In this document: one piece after another, positions 7,783 through 16,180 of the stretch
Numbering within the stretch: the first letter of the stretch is position 1
How the letters are laid out: each line of letters opens with the position of its first letter
Source: Bradyrhizobium sp. 4
GTDB lineage: Bacteria; Pseudomonadota; Alphaproteobacteria; Rhizobiales; Xanthobacteraceae
Assembly (NCBI RefSeq): GCF_023100905.1
Contig: NZ_CP064686.1
Location: forward strand, 5,456,001-5,520,000
DNA length: 64,000 bases
Direction of reading: 5' to 3'
Notes under the pieces: model-generated
Database searches by the model: none
Told to the model about the DNA's origin: nothing
What the model saw: only the letters and a program-made list of their open reading frames with translations
Position numbers and translations under genes: made by a program

Positions 7783-9315
7783 ATGACAGACGATTCTGCG
7801 ACCCAGGACCGGATCTTTGCGGCGCTCGCCAATTCCGCGGATCATCCAAACGTGAGGCGGATCGATACGCACGCCGCTTCAGTCTTCCTCGAAGGTAGAC
7901 GCGCCCTGAAAATCAAGCGCGCCGTGAAATTTCCATTCCTCGATTATTCGACGCTCGAGAAGCGCAAGGCGGCGTGTGAGAAGGAGATCAGGATCAACCG
8001 GGCGCTGGCGCCGCAGATCTATCACCGCGTCGTGGCGATCACGGAACAGTCCGATGGATCGGTGAAGGTCGACGGAAGCGGCCGGCCGATCGAGTATGCG
8101 GTCGAGATGTTGCGCTTCGACGAAAGCCGCACGCTGGATCATCTGGCCAAGGCCGGAGCGCTGGATGACACTTTTGCTTCGGCTGTCGCCGACGCGATCG
8201 CCGCTTCGCATGCGCAGGCTGTTCGCGCCGACGGCAGCCCATGGGTTTCCTCCTTCCCCGGCCTGATCGATGGCAACAGCAATGGCCTGCGGGCCGGCAA
8301 TCATTTCGAAGGCGAAGAGATCGCGGAACTCGGCAGAGACTCGCACGCAATGTTCCTCCGCCTCCGGCCCTTGCTCGAAGAGCGCGGCCGTCAAGGCTTC
8401 GTCCGCCGCTGCCATGGCGACCTGCATCTTGCGAACATCGTGTCGATCGACGAGAAGCCGGTGCTGTTCGACGCCATCGAATTCGATGCGCAGATGGCAA
8501 CCACCGACGTGCTCTACGATCTCGCATTCGGATTGATGGACCTGTTGCACCACGGTCAGGCACGCGCGGCCAACATCGTGCTGAACCGTTATCTCGCCGC
8601 GACTCCGGTCGAAAATCTCGACGCGCTCTCCGCACTGCCACTGTTCATGTCCATCCGGGCGGCGATCCGCGCCCAGGTCGCGCTGGCACGGCTGAAGCCG
8701 CCGCATTCCGATGATCCCAGCATTCTCGACGGGGCGCGGCGCTATTTTGGCTTAGCCCGCGCGCTGATCCAGCCGCCGGCTCCCCGGCTAATTGCAGTCG
8801 GCGGATTGTCAGGCACCGGAAAGACGATCTTGGCACGCACGCTCGCGCCGGAGGTTACGCCGCAGCTGGGCGCAGTCGTGCTGCGCAGCGACCTGGTCCG
8901 CAAGCAGATGTTCGGGGTCGAGGACACGGACCGGCTGCCGGCATCCGCATACACGCCGGAGGTTACCGCCCGCGTTTACGACATGTTGGCTGAGTATGCC
9001 GGGCGGGTGCTGGCGCAAGGCCATTCAGCGATCATCGACGGCGTGTTCGCCCGCGAGGACGAACGAGACGCGGTCGCGGCGCTGGAGCGCGAGCGCAACG
9101 TGCCGCTGAGCGGCCTGTTTCTGGTTGCCGACCTCGCGACCCGGCAGGCGCGGATCGGAGGCCGCCGGGGCGACGCATCCGACGCCACGCAAGAGGTTGC
9201 CGCGCTGCAAGAGCACTATAATATCGGCCATGTCGGTTGGGCGACCATCGATGCATCCGGGACGCAAGAGCAGACGCTCCAGAACTGCCGGGACGCGATC
9301 GCCGAGATCAAGTAA
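7783..9315 (+). CDS. Bifunctional aminoglycoside-phosphotransferase-like/AAA ATPase protein
   Basis: A 510-residue cytoplasmic protein with a kinase-like N-terminal half and a P-loop C-terminal half. The N-terminal half has the APH catalytic phrase RCHGDLHLANI (near residue 210) and a downstream DAIEFD. The C-terminal half has a Walker A (GGLSGTGKT) near residue 345 and resembles zeta-toxin/polynucleotide-kinase ATPases. The substrate is unknown. I chose ATG 7783 (MTDDSATQDRIF) because homologues of this family start near it and because the upstream TTG 7687 and ATG 7723 fall inside a predicted FixK-type promoter; TTG 7687 does have a good GGAG site, so it remains a possible alternative. A CHAD gene follows after 12 nt. 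Confidence 0.75.
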   Translation: MTDDSATQDRIFAALANSADHPNVRRIDTHAASVFLEGRRALKIKRAVKFPFLDYSTLEKRKAACEKEIRINRALAPQIYHRVVAITEQSDGSVKVDGSGRPIEYAVEMLRFDESRTLDHLAKAGALDDTFASAVADAIAASHAQAVRADGSPWVSSFPGLIDGNSNGLRAGNHFEGEEIAELGRDSHAMFLRLRPLLEERGRQGFVRRCHGDLHLANIVSIDEKPVLFDAIEFDAQMATTDVLYDLAFGLMDLLHHGQARAANIVLNRYLAATPVENLDALSALPLFMSIRAAIRAQVALARLKPPHSDDPSILDGARRYFGLARALIQPPAPRLIAVGGLSGTGKTILARTLAPEVTPQLGAVVLRSDLVRKQMFGVEDTDRLPASAYTPEVTARVYDMLAEYAGRVLAQGHSAIIDGVFAREDERDAVAALERERNVPLSGLFLVADLATRQARIGGRRGDASDATQEVAALQEHYNIGHVGWATIDASGTQEQTLQNCRDAIAEIK

Positions 9316-9327
9316 GGCAATCTGCAA

Positions 9328-10299
9328 ATGGCGCGACCCAGCACGAGTTCGACGGCCGCGCGCGTCAAGCCTGCGGCAAGGCGCAATGCCCTGCCCGGCC
9401 GCCTCAGCCCCGGCATAGTCTGCGACACCGCCTTCCGGATCATCGCCCGCCGTCACCTCGCCGCCTTTCTCGCCCAGCATGACGGCACCTGCCGCGGCGA
9501 TCCCGAGGCACTGCACCAGATCCGGATTGCACTGACGCATCTGCGCACCGCGATCCGCTTCTTCTCGCCGATGGTCGATGACGCCCTTCGGCCGGAGGTC
9601 TGGACCGAACTGAAATGGCTGAACAGCCAGCTCGGCATGGTGCGGGACCTCGACGTAGCAATCGAGCGGGTCATCGCCGAGAGTGGAGGCGAGTTGACGG
9701 TGATTGCCGAGCTCCAGCATTGGGACGAAAAGCGCGCCGAGAGCCATCGCCAGTTGGCGCGCGCGCTGCAATCCGCGCGGTATCGCCGTCTCGTCGAGCA
9801 GACGTCAGCCTGGATCGAGAGCGGCCCCTGGTCGACCCGGCGCAGCAAGGAAGCTATCAGGCTACGCCGCTGCACGCTCGCCGACCACGCAACAGCGAAA
9901 CTCACGCAATGGGAAAAGACGCTGCTCAAGACAGCGCGCAAGCTCCGCAAGCTTGATGTCGAGAAACGGCACAAGCTGCGGCTTCTCAACAAGCGGCTGA
10001 CCTATTCGATCGAGTCGCTCGAGGACCTGTTCGCCGACGAGTCGCTGACCAAGCAGAAGTCGATCCTCAAGCAATTGCGCAAGGCGCAAAAGTCCCTCGG
10101 ACAACTGAACGACGATGCGCGAGGTCAGGCCCTAGCGGCGTCGTTGAACGAGGCCGTCCCCGAGGCGGGCATTCGCTTCCTCAATCGCAAGCGCGAAAAG
10201 AAACTGTTGCGGATCGCTTCGGACGCCTACCGGAAACTCGACAACGCCAAGCCGTTCCGCTCCGCCGACCTTGCGCCGAATGCGGGGTCTGAGGATTAG
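9328..10299 (+). CDS. CHAD domain protein (polyphosphate-binding family)
   Basis: The 323-residue protein is one CHAD domain: all-alpha, with conserved His/Arg/Lys positions such as HQIRIALTHLRTAIRFF (residues about 66-82) and HKLRLLNKRLTYSIE further on, which form a basic pore. CHAD proteins bind inorganic polyphosphate and many localise to polyphosphate or PHA granules. It follows the APH/AAA gene by 12 nt and ends overlapping the PHA synthase gene tail to tail by 4 nt. The neighbourhood with phaC supports a granule or energy-storage role under low oxygen, which is inference. Confidence 0.82.
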   Translation: MARPSTSSTAARVKPAARRNALPGRLSPGIVCDTAFRIIARRHLAAFLAQHDGTCRGDPEALHQIRIALTHLRTAIRFFSPMVDDALRPEVWTELKWLNSQLGMVRDLDVAIERVIAESGGELTVIAELQHWDEKRAESHRQLARALQSARYRRLVEQTSAWIESGPWSTRRSKEAIRLRRCTLADHATAKLTQWEKTLLKTARKLRKLDVEKRHKLRLLNKRLTYSIESLEDLFADESLTKQKSILKQLRKAQKSLGQLNDDARGQALAASLNEAVPEAGIRFLNRKREKKLLRIASDAYRKLDNAKPFRSADLAPNAGSED

Positions 10300-12143
10300 G
10301 TGTGGACGTAGTCTCCCGGCCCGTCGGGCAGACCGTCAAGGTCTCCGCCTCCGATTTGCGGCGGATCGCAGGGCGTCCCGGAGTGTGCGGCCAGCCACTC
10401 GGCCCATTCCGGCCACCACGATCCCTCGACTTGCGGTGCCAGCTTCAGCCATTCGTCCGGGCCGACATAGCGCGCATCGGCGGCCTTGATCAGTACCTGA
10501 TAGCTGTGGCCGGGCTCGTCCGGCGGCGCGACGACGCCGGCATTGTGGCCGCCGCTGGTCAACACAAAGGTCACGTCGGCATCGACCTGATAGTGGATCT
10601 TGTAGACCGATCGCCACGGCGCCACGTGATCGGCGAGCGTGCCGACCACGAACATCGGCGCATGGATATCGGAAAGCGAGACGCTCTTGTCCTCGACACG
10701 ATAGCGGCCCTCGGCGAGATCGTTGCCCAGGAATAGCTTTCGCAGATACTCCGAATGCATGCGATAAGGCAGCCGCGTGGCGTCGGCGTTCCAGGCCATC
10801 AGGTCGCTCGGTGGCGCGCCCTCGCCCATCAGATAGTCGTGCGACAGCCGCGACCAGATCAGTTCGTTGGAGCGCAACAACTGGAACGCGCCGGCCATCT
10901 GCGTCGTGTCCAGATAGCCCCGCTGCCACATCAGGTCCTCGAGAAAGGCGACCTGGCTCTCGTTGACGAAAAGCGTCAGCTCGCCGGCCTCGGTGAAATC
11001 CGTCTGTGCGGCAAGCAGGGTGGTCGTGCACAGTCGCTTGTCGCCATCGCGTGCCATCGCAGCCGCAGCGATCGACAGCAATGTGCCACCCAGGCAGTAG
11101 CCGAGCGCATGGGTCTTCCGGCCCGGCAGGATCCGGCCGATCATGTCCAACGCCGCCATGACACCCAGCTTGCGATAGTCGTCGAAGGCAACATCCCGGT
11201 CTTTGGCATCCGGATTTCGCCAGGAAATCGCGAATACGGTGAAGCCCTGGCCGGTCAGATACCTCACCAGAGAATTCTGCGGCGACAGATCGAGGATGTA
11301 GTACTTCATGATCCAGGCGGGCACGATCAGGATTGGCTCGGGTCGCACTTGAGCCGTCGTCGGATGGTACTGGATCAGCTCGATCAACGCATTGCGATAA
11401 ACGACCTTGCCCGGCGAAGCCGCGACCGTCTTGCCGACGATGAACTGTTCGTCGCCCGCTGGCCTTGCGGCGGAGAGCAGGCGCATCAGGTCGCTGCACC
11501 AGTTCTGCCAGCCGAATACGAAATTCTCCCCGCCGCTCCGGAACGCCTTCTCCAGCACTTGCGGATTGGTCGCCGCGAAATTCGACGGCGCCAGCATGTC
11601 GAGCATCTGACGCATCGAGAATTCGACGATGGCTTCATTTGCCTGCGACACGCCGCGTACGCCGGTCGTGGCATCGTGCCACCAGCGCTCTCTGAGCAGG
11701 AACGCCTGCGCAAGCAGATTGAACGGTGCGGCTTCCCACTGCGGCCCCCTGAAGCGACGATCCCGTCCCTGCGATGCAATCACGGACCACGGCTTTTGCG
11801 ACGTCGCATGCGCGGCGGCTTCCAGGAACTGGCCCATGTCGCGAAGGACATTGCGCGACATCTCCACCTGACGCTGCGGCGCGGCAGCCAGATGAGAGTT
11901 CCAATCGAGCCAGGCGAGCAACAAGGCCAGCGGCGAAATCCCGCCCGTCAACCGCGCCAGCATCGCATGAAACGCGCGATCGAGAGGGTATGGCTCCGAT
12001 ACAGGCAGGGGATCGGCGGCGACGGGCATTCCAGCCAGCGTTTCGGGGCCGGTCGTAGAGGCTTCTGGCTCAACGACAGGATTGACGGAGAGAGCCTGCG
12101 CGGCCGGCCCTTCGGACCTTGGAAATATCTGCACGACGCTCAT
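10296..12143 (-). CDS. phaC: Class I poly(3-hydroxyalkanoate) synthase
   Basis: Polymerises (R)-3-hydroxyacyl-CoA into polyhydroxyalkanoate on the granule surface. The 615-residue product has an N-terminal PhaC_N region (about 100-260) and an alpha/beta-hydrolase core. The lipase-like box GYCLGG carries the catalytic Cys (about residue 348), and the Asp (GTLADHVAPW) and His (SGGHNAG) of the triad are present. I chose ATG 12143 because AGGA lies 10 nt upstream; an in-frame extension to 12233 would run through the predicted promoter. A FixK/FNR box at 12210-12223 and a TATCCT -10 at 12183-12188 suggest that polymer storage is induced at low oxygen, when reductant accumulates. Confidence 0.9.
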   Translation of the reverse strand: MSVVQIFPRSEGPAAQALSVNPVVEPEASTTGPETLAGMPVAADPLPVSEPYPLDRAFHAMLARLTGGISPLALLLAWLDWNSHLAAAPQRQVEMSRNVLRDMGQFLEAAAHATSQKPWSVIASQGRDRRFRGPQWEAAPFNLLAQAFLLRERWWHDATTGVRGVSQANEAIVEFSMRQMLDMLAPSNFAATNPQVLEKAFRSGGENFVFGWQNWCSDLMRLLSAARPAGDEQFIVGKTVAASPGKVVYRNALIELIQYHPTTAQVRPEPILIVPAWIMKYYILDLSPQNSLVRYLTGQGFTVFAISWRNPDAKDRDVAFDDYRKLGVMAALDMIGRILPGRKTHALGYCLGGTLLSIAAAAMARDGDKRLCTTTLLAAQTDFTEAGELTLFVNESQVAFLEDLMWQRGYLDTTQMAGAFQLLRSNELIWSRLSHDYLMGEGAPPSDLMAWNADATRLPYRMHSEYLRKLFLGNDLAEGRYRVEDKSVSLSDIHAPMFVVGTLADHVAPWRSVYKIHYQVDADVTFVLTSGGHNAGVVAPPDEPGHSYQVLIKAADARYVGPDEWLKLAPQVEGSWWPEWAEWLAAHSGTPCDPPQIGGGDLDGLPDGPGDYVHT

Positions 12144-12209
12144 GGCTGAATGTTCCTGCCGGCTTCTTGGCTGCGTGGCAGCAGGATATGGCGAGGCTTG
12201 GGATGCGCG

Positions 12210-12223
12210 TTGAGCTGCATCAA
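12210..12223 (-). promoter_or_regulatory. FixK/FNR-type box driving phaC
   Basis: TTGAGCTGCATCAA matches TTGA-N6-TCAA. Read leftward, a TATCCT -10 element starts 35 nt from the box's right edge (12188-12183), giving a predicted start near 12176 and a 33-nt leader to the phaC ATG. Confidence 0.75.
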
Positions 12224-12256
12224 GTCCGGGCATCGGAAAGAGCCCCGCTTCACCCC

Positions 12257-12270
12257 TTGACCTGCGTCAA
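12257..12270 (+). promoter_or_regulatory. FixK/FNR-type box driving the CBS-BON gene
   Basis: TTGACCTGCGTCAA is a perfect TTGA-N6-TCAA match. A TAGGTT -10 element at 12292-12297 begins 35 nt from the box start and has the same bases as the -10 element of the DUF883 promoter at 3190. The predicted transcript start is near 12304. Confidence 0.78.
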
Positions 12271-12333
12271 GCCGCAGCACGACGCGAGAGCTAGGTTTTG
12301 CGCATCGACCTCGACAATCCAGCGGAGTCTGCC

Positions 12334-13062
12334 ATGCGCGCCCATCAGATCATGACCCGGTCGGTCATCTCGGTTACGCCCGACACCAGCATCGTCGAGG
12401 CGGCAAACATCATGCTGAAGCGGCATGTCAGCGGTCTCACGGTCGTGGACAATGCCGGCAAGCTGGTCGGCGTGGTCTCGGAAGGCGACTTCATCCGCCG
12501 CAGCGAAATCGGCACGGGACGCAAGCGCGGGCGCTGGCTGCGGTTCATTCTCGGATCCGGCAAATCGGCCAGCGACTTCGTCCACGAGCACGGTCGCAAG
12601 GTCACGGAGGTGATGACCTCTTCACCGGTGACCATCACCGAGGATACGGCGCTTGCCGAGATCGTCGATCTCATGGAGCGGAACAACGTGAAGCGTCTCC
12701 CGGTAATCCGCGGCGACAAAATCGTCGGCATCGTGTCGCGCGCGAACCTGCTCCAGGCGGTGGCGGACCTCGCCCGAGACGTACCCGACCCGACCGCGGA
12801 CGACGATCACATTCGCAGCCGCATCATCGATACCATGGAGAAGAACGACTGGTGCCCGTTCGGGCTGAACGTCATCGTCCGCGACGGCATCGTTCATCTC
12901 AGCGGCGTCATCACCGAGGAGCGCGTGCGACAGGCCGCGATCGTCGCAGCGGAGAACGTCAACGGCGTGAAGAAGGTGCACGACCATCTCTGCTGGGTCG
13001 ACACCATGTCAGGAATATACCTGAACTCGCCCGAAGACGATGACCTCGCCAAGGCGAGCTGA
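12334..13062 (+). CDS. CBS-CBS-BON domain protein
   Basis: A 242-residue cytoplasmic protein with two CBS domains (about residues 7-60 and 95-150) followed by a BON domain (about 165-230). CBS pairs usually sense adenine nucleotides; BON domains bind membranes or other proteins. No enzyme domain is attached, so it is likely a sensor or chaperone-like partner. I chose ATG 12334 (MRAHQIMTRS) because GCGGAG lies just upstream, and because the in-frame TTG at 12298 lies at or before the predicted transcript start. CBS proteins, USPs and acetyltransferases also travel together in other hypoxia regulons. Confidence 0.85.
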   Translation: MRAHQIMTRSVISVTPDTSIVEAANIMLKRHVSGLTVVDNAGKLVGVVSEGDFIRRSEIGTGRKRGRWLRFILGSGKSASDFVHEHGRKVTEVMTSSPVTITEDTALAEIVDLMERNNVKRLPVIRGDKIVGIVSRANLLQAVADLARDVPDPTADDDHIRSRIIDTMEKNDWCPFGLNVIVRDGIVHLSGVITEERVRQAAIVAAENVNGVKKVHDHLCWVDTMSGIYLNSPEDDDLAKAS

Positions 13063-13094
13063 CCAAGGCAAGCTGACCGCGCACCGATCGCAGT

Positions 13095-13559
13095 TCAGCG
13101 CGGAATGACGGCGGTGGCTTCGATTTCGACGCGCGCCGTCTTCTCGACGAGGCGGACGACCTGAACCAGCGCCATCGCCGGGTAGTGCGCGCCGAAGATG
13201 GTGCGGTAGGCCTTGCCGAGCTCTTTCAGGTTCGTCAGGTACTCGTCCATGTCGACGACGTACCAGGTCAGGCGCACCAGATGCTCGGGCTGCGCGCCGG
13301 CCTCCGCGAGGATCGCGGCGATGTTGCCTAGGGTTTGGCGCACCTGCGCGACAAAACCCTCCGCGAGACGCTCCTCGGCATCCCAGCCGATGACACCGCC
13401 AGTGACGACGATGCGTCCCTCGGCGGCCATGCCGTTGGCATAGCCTTTCGGCACCGGCCAACCGGACGGTTGGAGCACCTGCGCCCTGGCGCGGGTTTCG
13501 TCCACAGGTGCTGTCGGCAGCACCGCAAGCTGCGGGCTTTTCGGCGTCGTCACGGACAA
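13095..13559 (-). CDS. RidA-family (YjgF/YER057c) enamine/imine deaminase-like protein
   Basis: A 154-residue protein of the RidA fold, somewhat longer than the usual 130 at the N-terminus. It carries the conserved core GRIVVTGGVIGWD and a C-terminal stretch ending KTARVEIEATAVIPR, in which an Arg before the VEIEA strand matches the substrate-binding Arg of active RidA proteins. RidA proteins hydrolyse reactive enamines and imines to release ammonia. The gene lies 15 nt after the 2-aminobenzoate-CoA ligase and reads with it. The ring-reduction product of 2-aminobenzoyl-CoA is itself an enamine, so a dedicated role in deamination of a pathway intermediate is a reasonable inference. Confidence 0.82.
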   Translation of the reverse strand: MSVTTPKSPQLAVLPTAPVDETRARAQVLQPSGWPVPKGYANGMAAEGRIVVTGGVIGWDAEERLAEGFVAQVRQTLGNIAAILAEAGAQPEHLVRLTWYVVDMDEYLTNLKELGKAYRTIFGAHYPAMALVQVVRLVEKTARVEIEATAVIPR

Positions 13560-13574
13560 TTCTCTATCCTTCTC

Positions 13575-15266
13575 TCATTCCGCCGCGACGCCGGAGGACG
13601 TCACCGCGGTCTGCGCCAGTTGCCGCAGGGCAAAGCGCTTTAACTTGCCGGTCTCGGTCTTCGGTAGTTGCGTCACGAACTCGATCGCGCGCGGATATTT
13701 GTACGGCGCGATCTCGCGTTTGACATGCTCCTGCAACGCAGCCACGAGCTCGGCATCCGGCGTTACGCCCGGCGCGGCAACGACATAGGCCTTCACGATC
13801 ATGCCGCGCGCCTCGTCCGGCGCGCCGACGACCCCGCACTCCAGGACGGAGGGATGTGTAAGCAGCGCCGCCTCGACGTCCGTGCCTGCGATGTTGTAGC
13901 CGGCCGACACGATCATGTCGTCCGAGCGCGATTGGTACCAGAAATAGCCCTCGCTATCCATCAGATAGGTATCGCCCGTGATGTTCCAGCCGTTCTGGAC
14001 GTATTTGCGCTGCCGCTCGTCGGCGAGATAGCGGCAACCTGTCGGCCCGCGTACCGCGAGCCTTCCCATCGTGCCCGGCGGAACGTCATTGCCAGAATCA
14101 TCGACGATCTTCGCTTCATACCCCGGCACCGGCTTGCCCGTCGCACCGGGGCGGATCTCGTCCTCGGTCGCGCTGATGAAGATGTGCAGCAGCTCGGTCG
14201 AGCCGATGCCGTCCATCAGCTTGATGCCGGTCGCCTTCAGCCAGGCATCGAATGTCGGCTTGGGCAGCGTCTCTCCGGCGGACACGCATTTGCGAAGCGA
14301 GGAAATATCGCGGCCCGGAAGCTTGCCGATCATCGCCCGGTACGCGGTCGGCGCGGTGAAACAGACCGTGGTCTTGTACTGCTCGATCGCATTCAGAATG
14401 TCGTCGGGCGCCGTCTTCTCAAGAACGACGAACGAGGCGCCGATGTGCATTGGAAACAGCACGCCGCCGAAGCCAAACGTGAAGGCGAGCGGTGCCGAGC
14501 CGACGAAGCGATCCTTCTGCTCCGCGCGCAGGATGTTGCGCGCATAGCCATCGCAGACCGCCAGCATGTCACGGTGGAAATGCATGGTGCCCTTGGGATC
14601 GCCGGTCGTGCCCGACGTGAACGCAATCAGGCAGACGTCGTCGGAGGCGGTATCGACAGCCCTGAACTCCGGACTTGCATCCTCCATCAGCGCTTCGAGC
14701 GAGTCGCTGCCGCCATTGCCCCAATAGACCACGCGCTCGAGGCCGGGGGCTGCGGCTTTCGCCTTCTCCATTTCGTCGGCGAGCTTGCCGTCGCAGAGCG
14801 CGAGCGTGATCTCGGCCTTCTGGATCGGATAGGACAGCTCCTTGGCACGCAACAGTGGCATCGTCGCGACGACGATGCCACCGGCCTTGATCACTGCCAG
14901 ATAGGTCGCGACCATCATCGGATTGTTGGCCGAACGCAGCAGCACGCGTCCGCCGGTGACGAGACCAAGCTTGCCGACCAGCACATTGGCGATGCGGTTC
15001 ACGACCGTTTGCAGCTCACGATAGGTGTAGCTGACGGCGGGGCTGATCACGCAAGGAGCGTCGCCATGTCCCTGCTCGACCCAGCGGTCGAGGAAATAGC
15101 TGACGCAGTTGAGGCGGGGCGGATACTGCAGTTCCGGTCGCGTGAAGATGAATTCCGGCCAGAGCTCGGCTGGCGGAAGATGCTGCCGCGCGAACGTATC
15201 GACATGGGCTGTCGCGGCGTTATCGTCACGCGAGCCCGAGACTTGAACCTTGGCGGCGTTGGCCAT
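13575..15266 (-). CDS. 2-aminobenzoate-CoA ligase (AMP-forming)
   Basis: Activates 2-aminobenzoate (anthranilate) to its CoA thioester using ATP. The 563-residue protein has the AMP-binding motif FTSGTTGDPKG (near residue 216), the YEAKIVDDSG and GDTYLMDSEGYFWY regions, and the C-terminal catalytic Lys in KTETGKLKR. It most resembles the benzoate/2-aminobenzoate-CoA ligases of Azoarcus-type abm clusters; the two-domain monooxygenase/reductase encoded at 19157-21508 supports 2-aminobenzoate over benzoate. A MarR-operator-like motif lies at 15318-15335, 50 nt upstream. Pat-type acetyltransferases commonly silence this enzyme class at the same Lys, and a Pat gene lies 7 kb away. Confidence 0.82.
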   Translation of the reverse strand: MANAAKVQVSGSRDDNAATAHVDTFARQHLPPAELWPEFIFTRPELQYPPRLNCVSYFLDRWVEQGHGDAPCVISPAVSYTYRELQTVVNRIANVLVGKLGLVTGGRVLLRSANNPMMVATYLAVIKAGGIVVATMPLLRAKELSYPIQKAEITLALCDGKLADEMEKAKAAAPGLERVVYWGNGGSDSLEALMEDASPEFRAVDTASDDVCLIAFTSGTTGDPKGTMHFHRDMLAVCDGYARNILRAEQKDRFVGSAPLAFTFGFGGVLFPMHIGASFVVLEKTAPDDILNAIEQYKTTVCFTAPTAYRAMIGKLPGRDISSLRKCVSAGETLPKPTFDAWLKATGIKLMDGIGSTELLHIFISATEDEIRPGATGKPVPGYEAKIVDDSGNDVPPGTMGRLAVRGPTGCRYLADERQRKYVQNGWNITGDTYLMDSEGYFWYQSRSDDMIVSAGYNIAGTDVEAALLTHPSVLECGVVGAPDEARGMIVKAYVVAAPGVTPDAELVAALQEHVKREIAPYKYPRAIEFVTQLPKTETGKLKRFALRQLAQTAVTSSGVAAE

Positions 15267-15317
15267 CGCACGCTCCTTTCAGCATGGAAAGCACCCGGCA
15301 GCACTCACTCGGAAACA

Positions 15318-15335
15318 TTTTAGGCTTAAAGCAAT
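15318..15335. promoter_or_regulatory. MarR-type operator, site 1
   Basis: TTTTAGGCTTAAAGCAAT matches the 18-bp motif shared by six promoters in this block. It lies about 50 nt upstream of the ligase start. Confidence 0.62.
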
Positions 15336-15412
15336 TTCGTGCAATAGCGGATTTTGGGCATCCCGTGCTTTTTCCGGCGGCAAATGGGATTGGTGGGCGC
15401 GTCAGCCGCGCA

Positions 15413-15922
15413 CTAGGCCCGGCGGCGACCGGCCGATTTCTGCGCCGATGCCTTGGTCTTGGCGAGCAGCCGCATCAATTCGCGCACATCCTTCGGCGTC
15501 AGGTCGGCGAAAAGATCGGCGATCCAGGTCTCGTGTTCCGCGGCCATTCTGCGAAACTCGGCGCGACCGAGTTTGGTCAGCCGGATCACCTGGACGCGGC
15601 GGTCGGTCTCCGACGTGCGGCGGTCGAGATGACCGGATTCCACGAGGCGCTCGACGAGACCGGTGACGTTGCCGTTCGACACCATCATGCGCTTGGAGAC
15701 GTCGGACAGCGTCATGCCGTCGGGTGCCTTGTCGAGCTGCGCCATCAGGTCGAAACGGGGCAATGTGACGTCGAAGCGCTGCCGCAACCGGCCACGGACC
15801 TCGCCCTCGATCAGCGTAGTGCAGGTCAAGAGGCGCAGCCACAGCCGAAGCTCTTCGGCGTGATCCTCCGGAGTTTCGACGGCCTTGGTCTCGGAATCGA
15901 GCATGTTGATGCAGTCACTCAC
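15413..15922 (-). CDS. MarR-family transcriptional regulator
   Basis: A 169-residue winged-helix regulator. The DNA-binding region (about residues 50-115) has the recognition helix MMVSNGNVTGLVERLVESG and the wing DRRTSETDRRVQ with the family Asp-Arg pair. The start is a GTG at 15922 or ATG at 15904; neither has a strong ribosome site. Two copies of the putative operator motif lie just upstream, at 15957-15974 and 16026-16043, suggesting autoregulation and control of the divergent binding-protein gene. MarR regulators of aromatic CoA pathways usually sense the CoA thioester (for example BadR and similar proteins), which fits the adjacent ligase. Confidence 0.88.
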   Translation of the reverse strand: MSDCINMLDSETKAVETPEDHAEELRLWLRLLTCTTLIEGEVRGRLRQRFDVTLPRFDLMAQLDKAPDGMTLSDVSKRMMVSNGNVTGLVERLVESGHLDRRTSETDRRVQVIRLTKLGRAEFRRMAAEHETWIADLFADLTPKDVRELMRLLAKTKASAQKSAGRRRA

Positions 15923-15956
15923 GGCCTAGCATTGGCGCCCGGCACGAATTCCAACA

Positions 15957-15974
15957 TTTTGAGCTTCAAATAAA
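15957..15974. promoter_or_regulatory. MarR-type operator, site 2
   Basis: TTTTGAGCTTCAAATAAA lies 35 nt upstream of the marR start and fits the shared motif. Confidence 0.6.
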
Positions 15975-15982
15975 TCGAAGCC

Positions 15983-15998
15983 GGCTGCAAGCCTAAAG
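15983..15998. promoter_or_regulatory. Partial MarR-operator half-site
   Basis: On the reverse strand the sequence CTTTAGGCTTGCAG matches the left half of the operator motif but not the AT-rich right half. It sits between sites 2 and 3 and may be a weak auxiliary site. Confidence 0.3.
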
Positions 15999-16025
15999 CC
16001 GCAACAATCGATCGCATCCCGATTT

Positions 16026-16043
16026 CTTTAGGCTTCAAATAAT
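16026..16043. promoter_or_regulatory. MarR-type operator, site 3
   Basis: CTTTAGGCTTCAAATAAT is close to the derived consensus. It lies upstream of the binding-protein gene that starts at 16181. Confidence 0.62.
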
Positions 16044-16180
16044 TGGCGCGCCGCTTGCATGCGCCGCTGTCCGCAGATGACGACGCTTTGAGCTCGCTTG
16101 CCGCGGCAGCAATCATCGGCATAAACTTGGATTGGAGTAGCGGCTTGCAGCGCAAGTCCTGTTGTCACGGGGGACAGATC

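Noticed and set aside
10755..12149. 464-codon forward frame opposite phaC
   Set aside because: It is a GC-driven antisense shadow; phaC has a full catalytic triad on the other strand.
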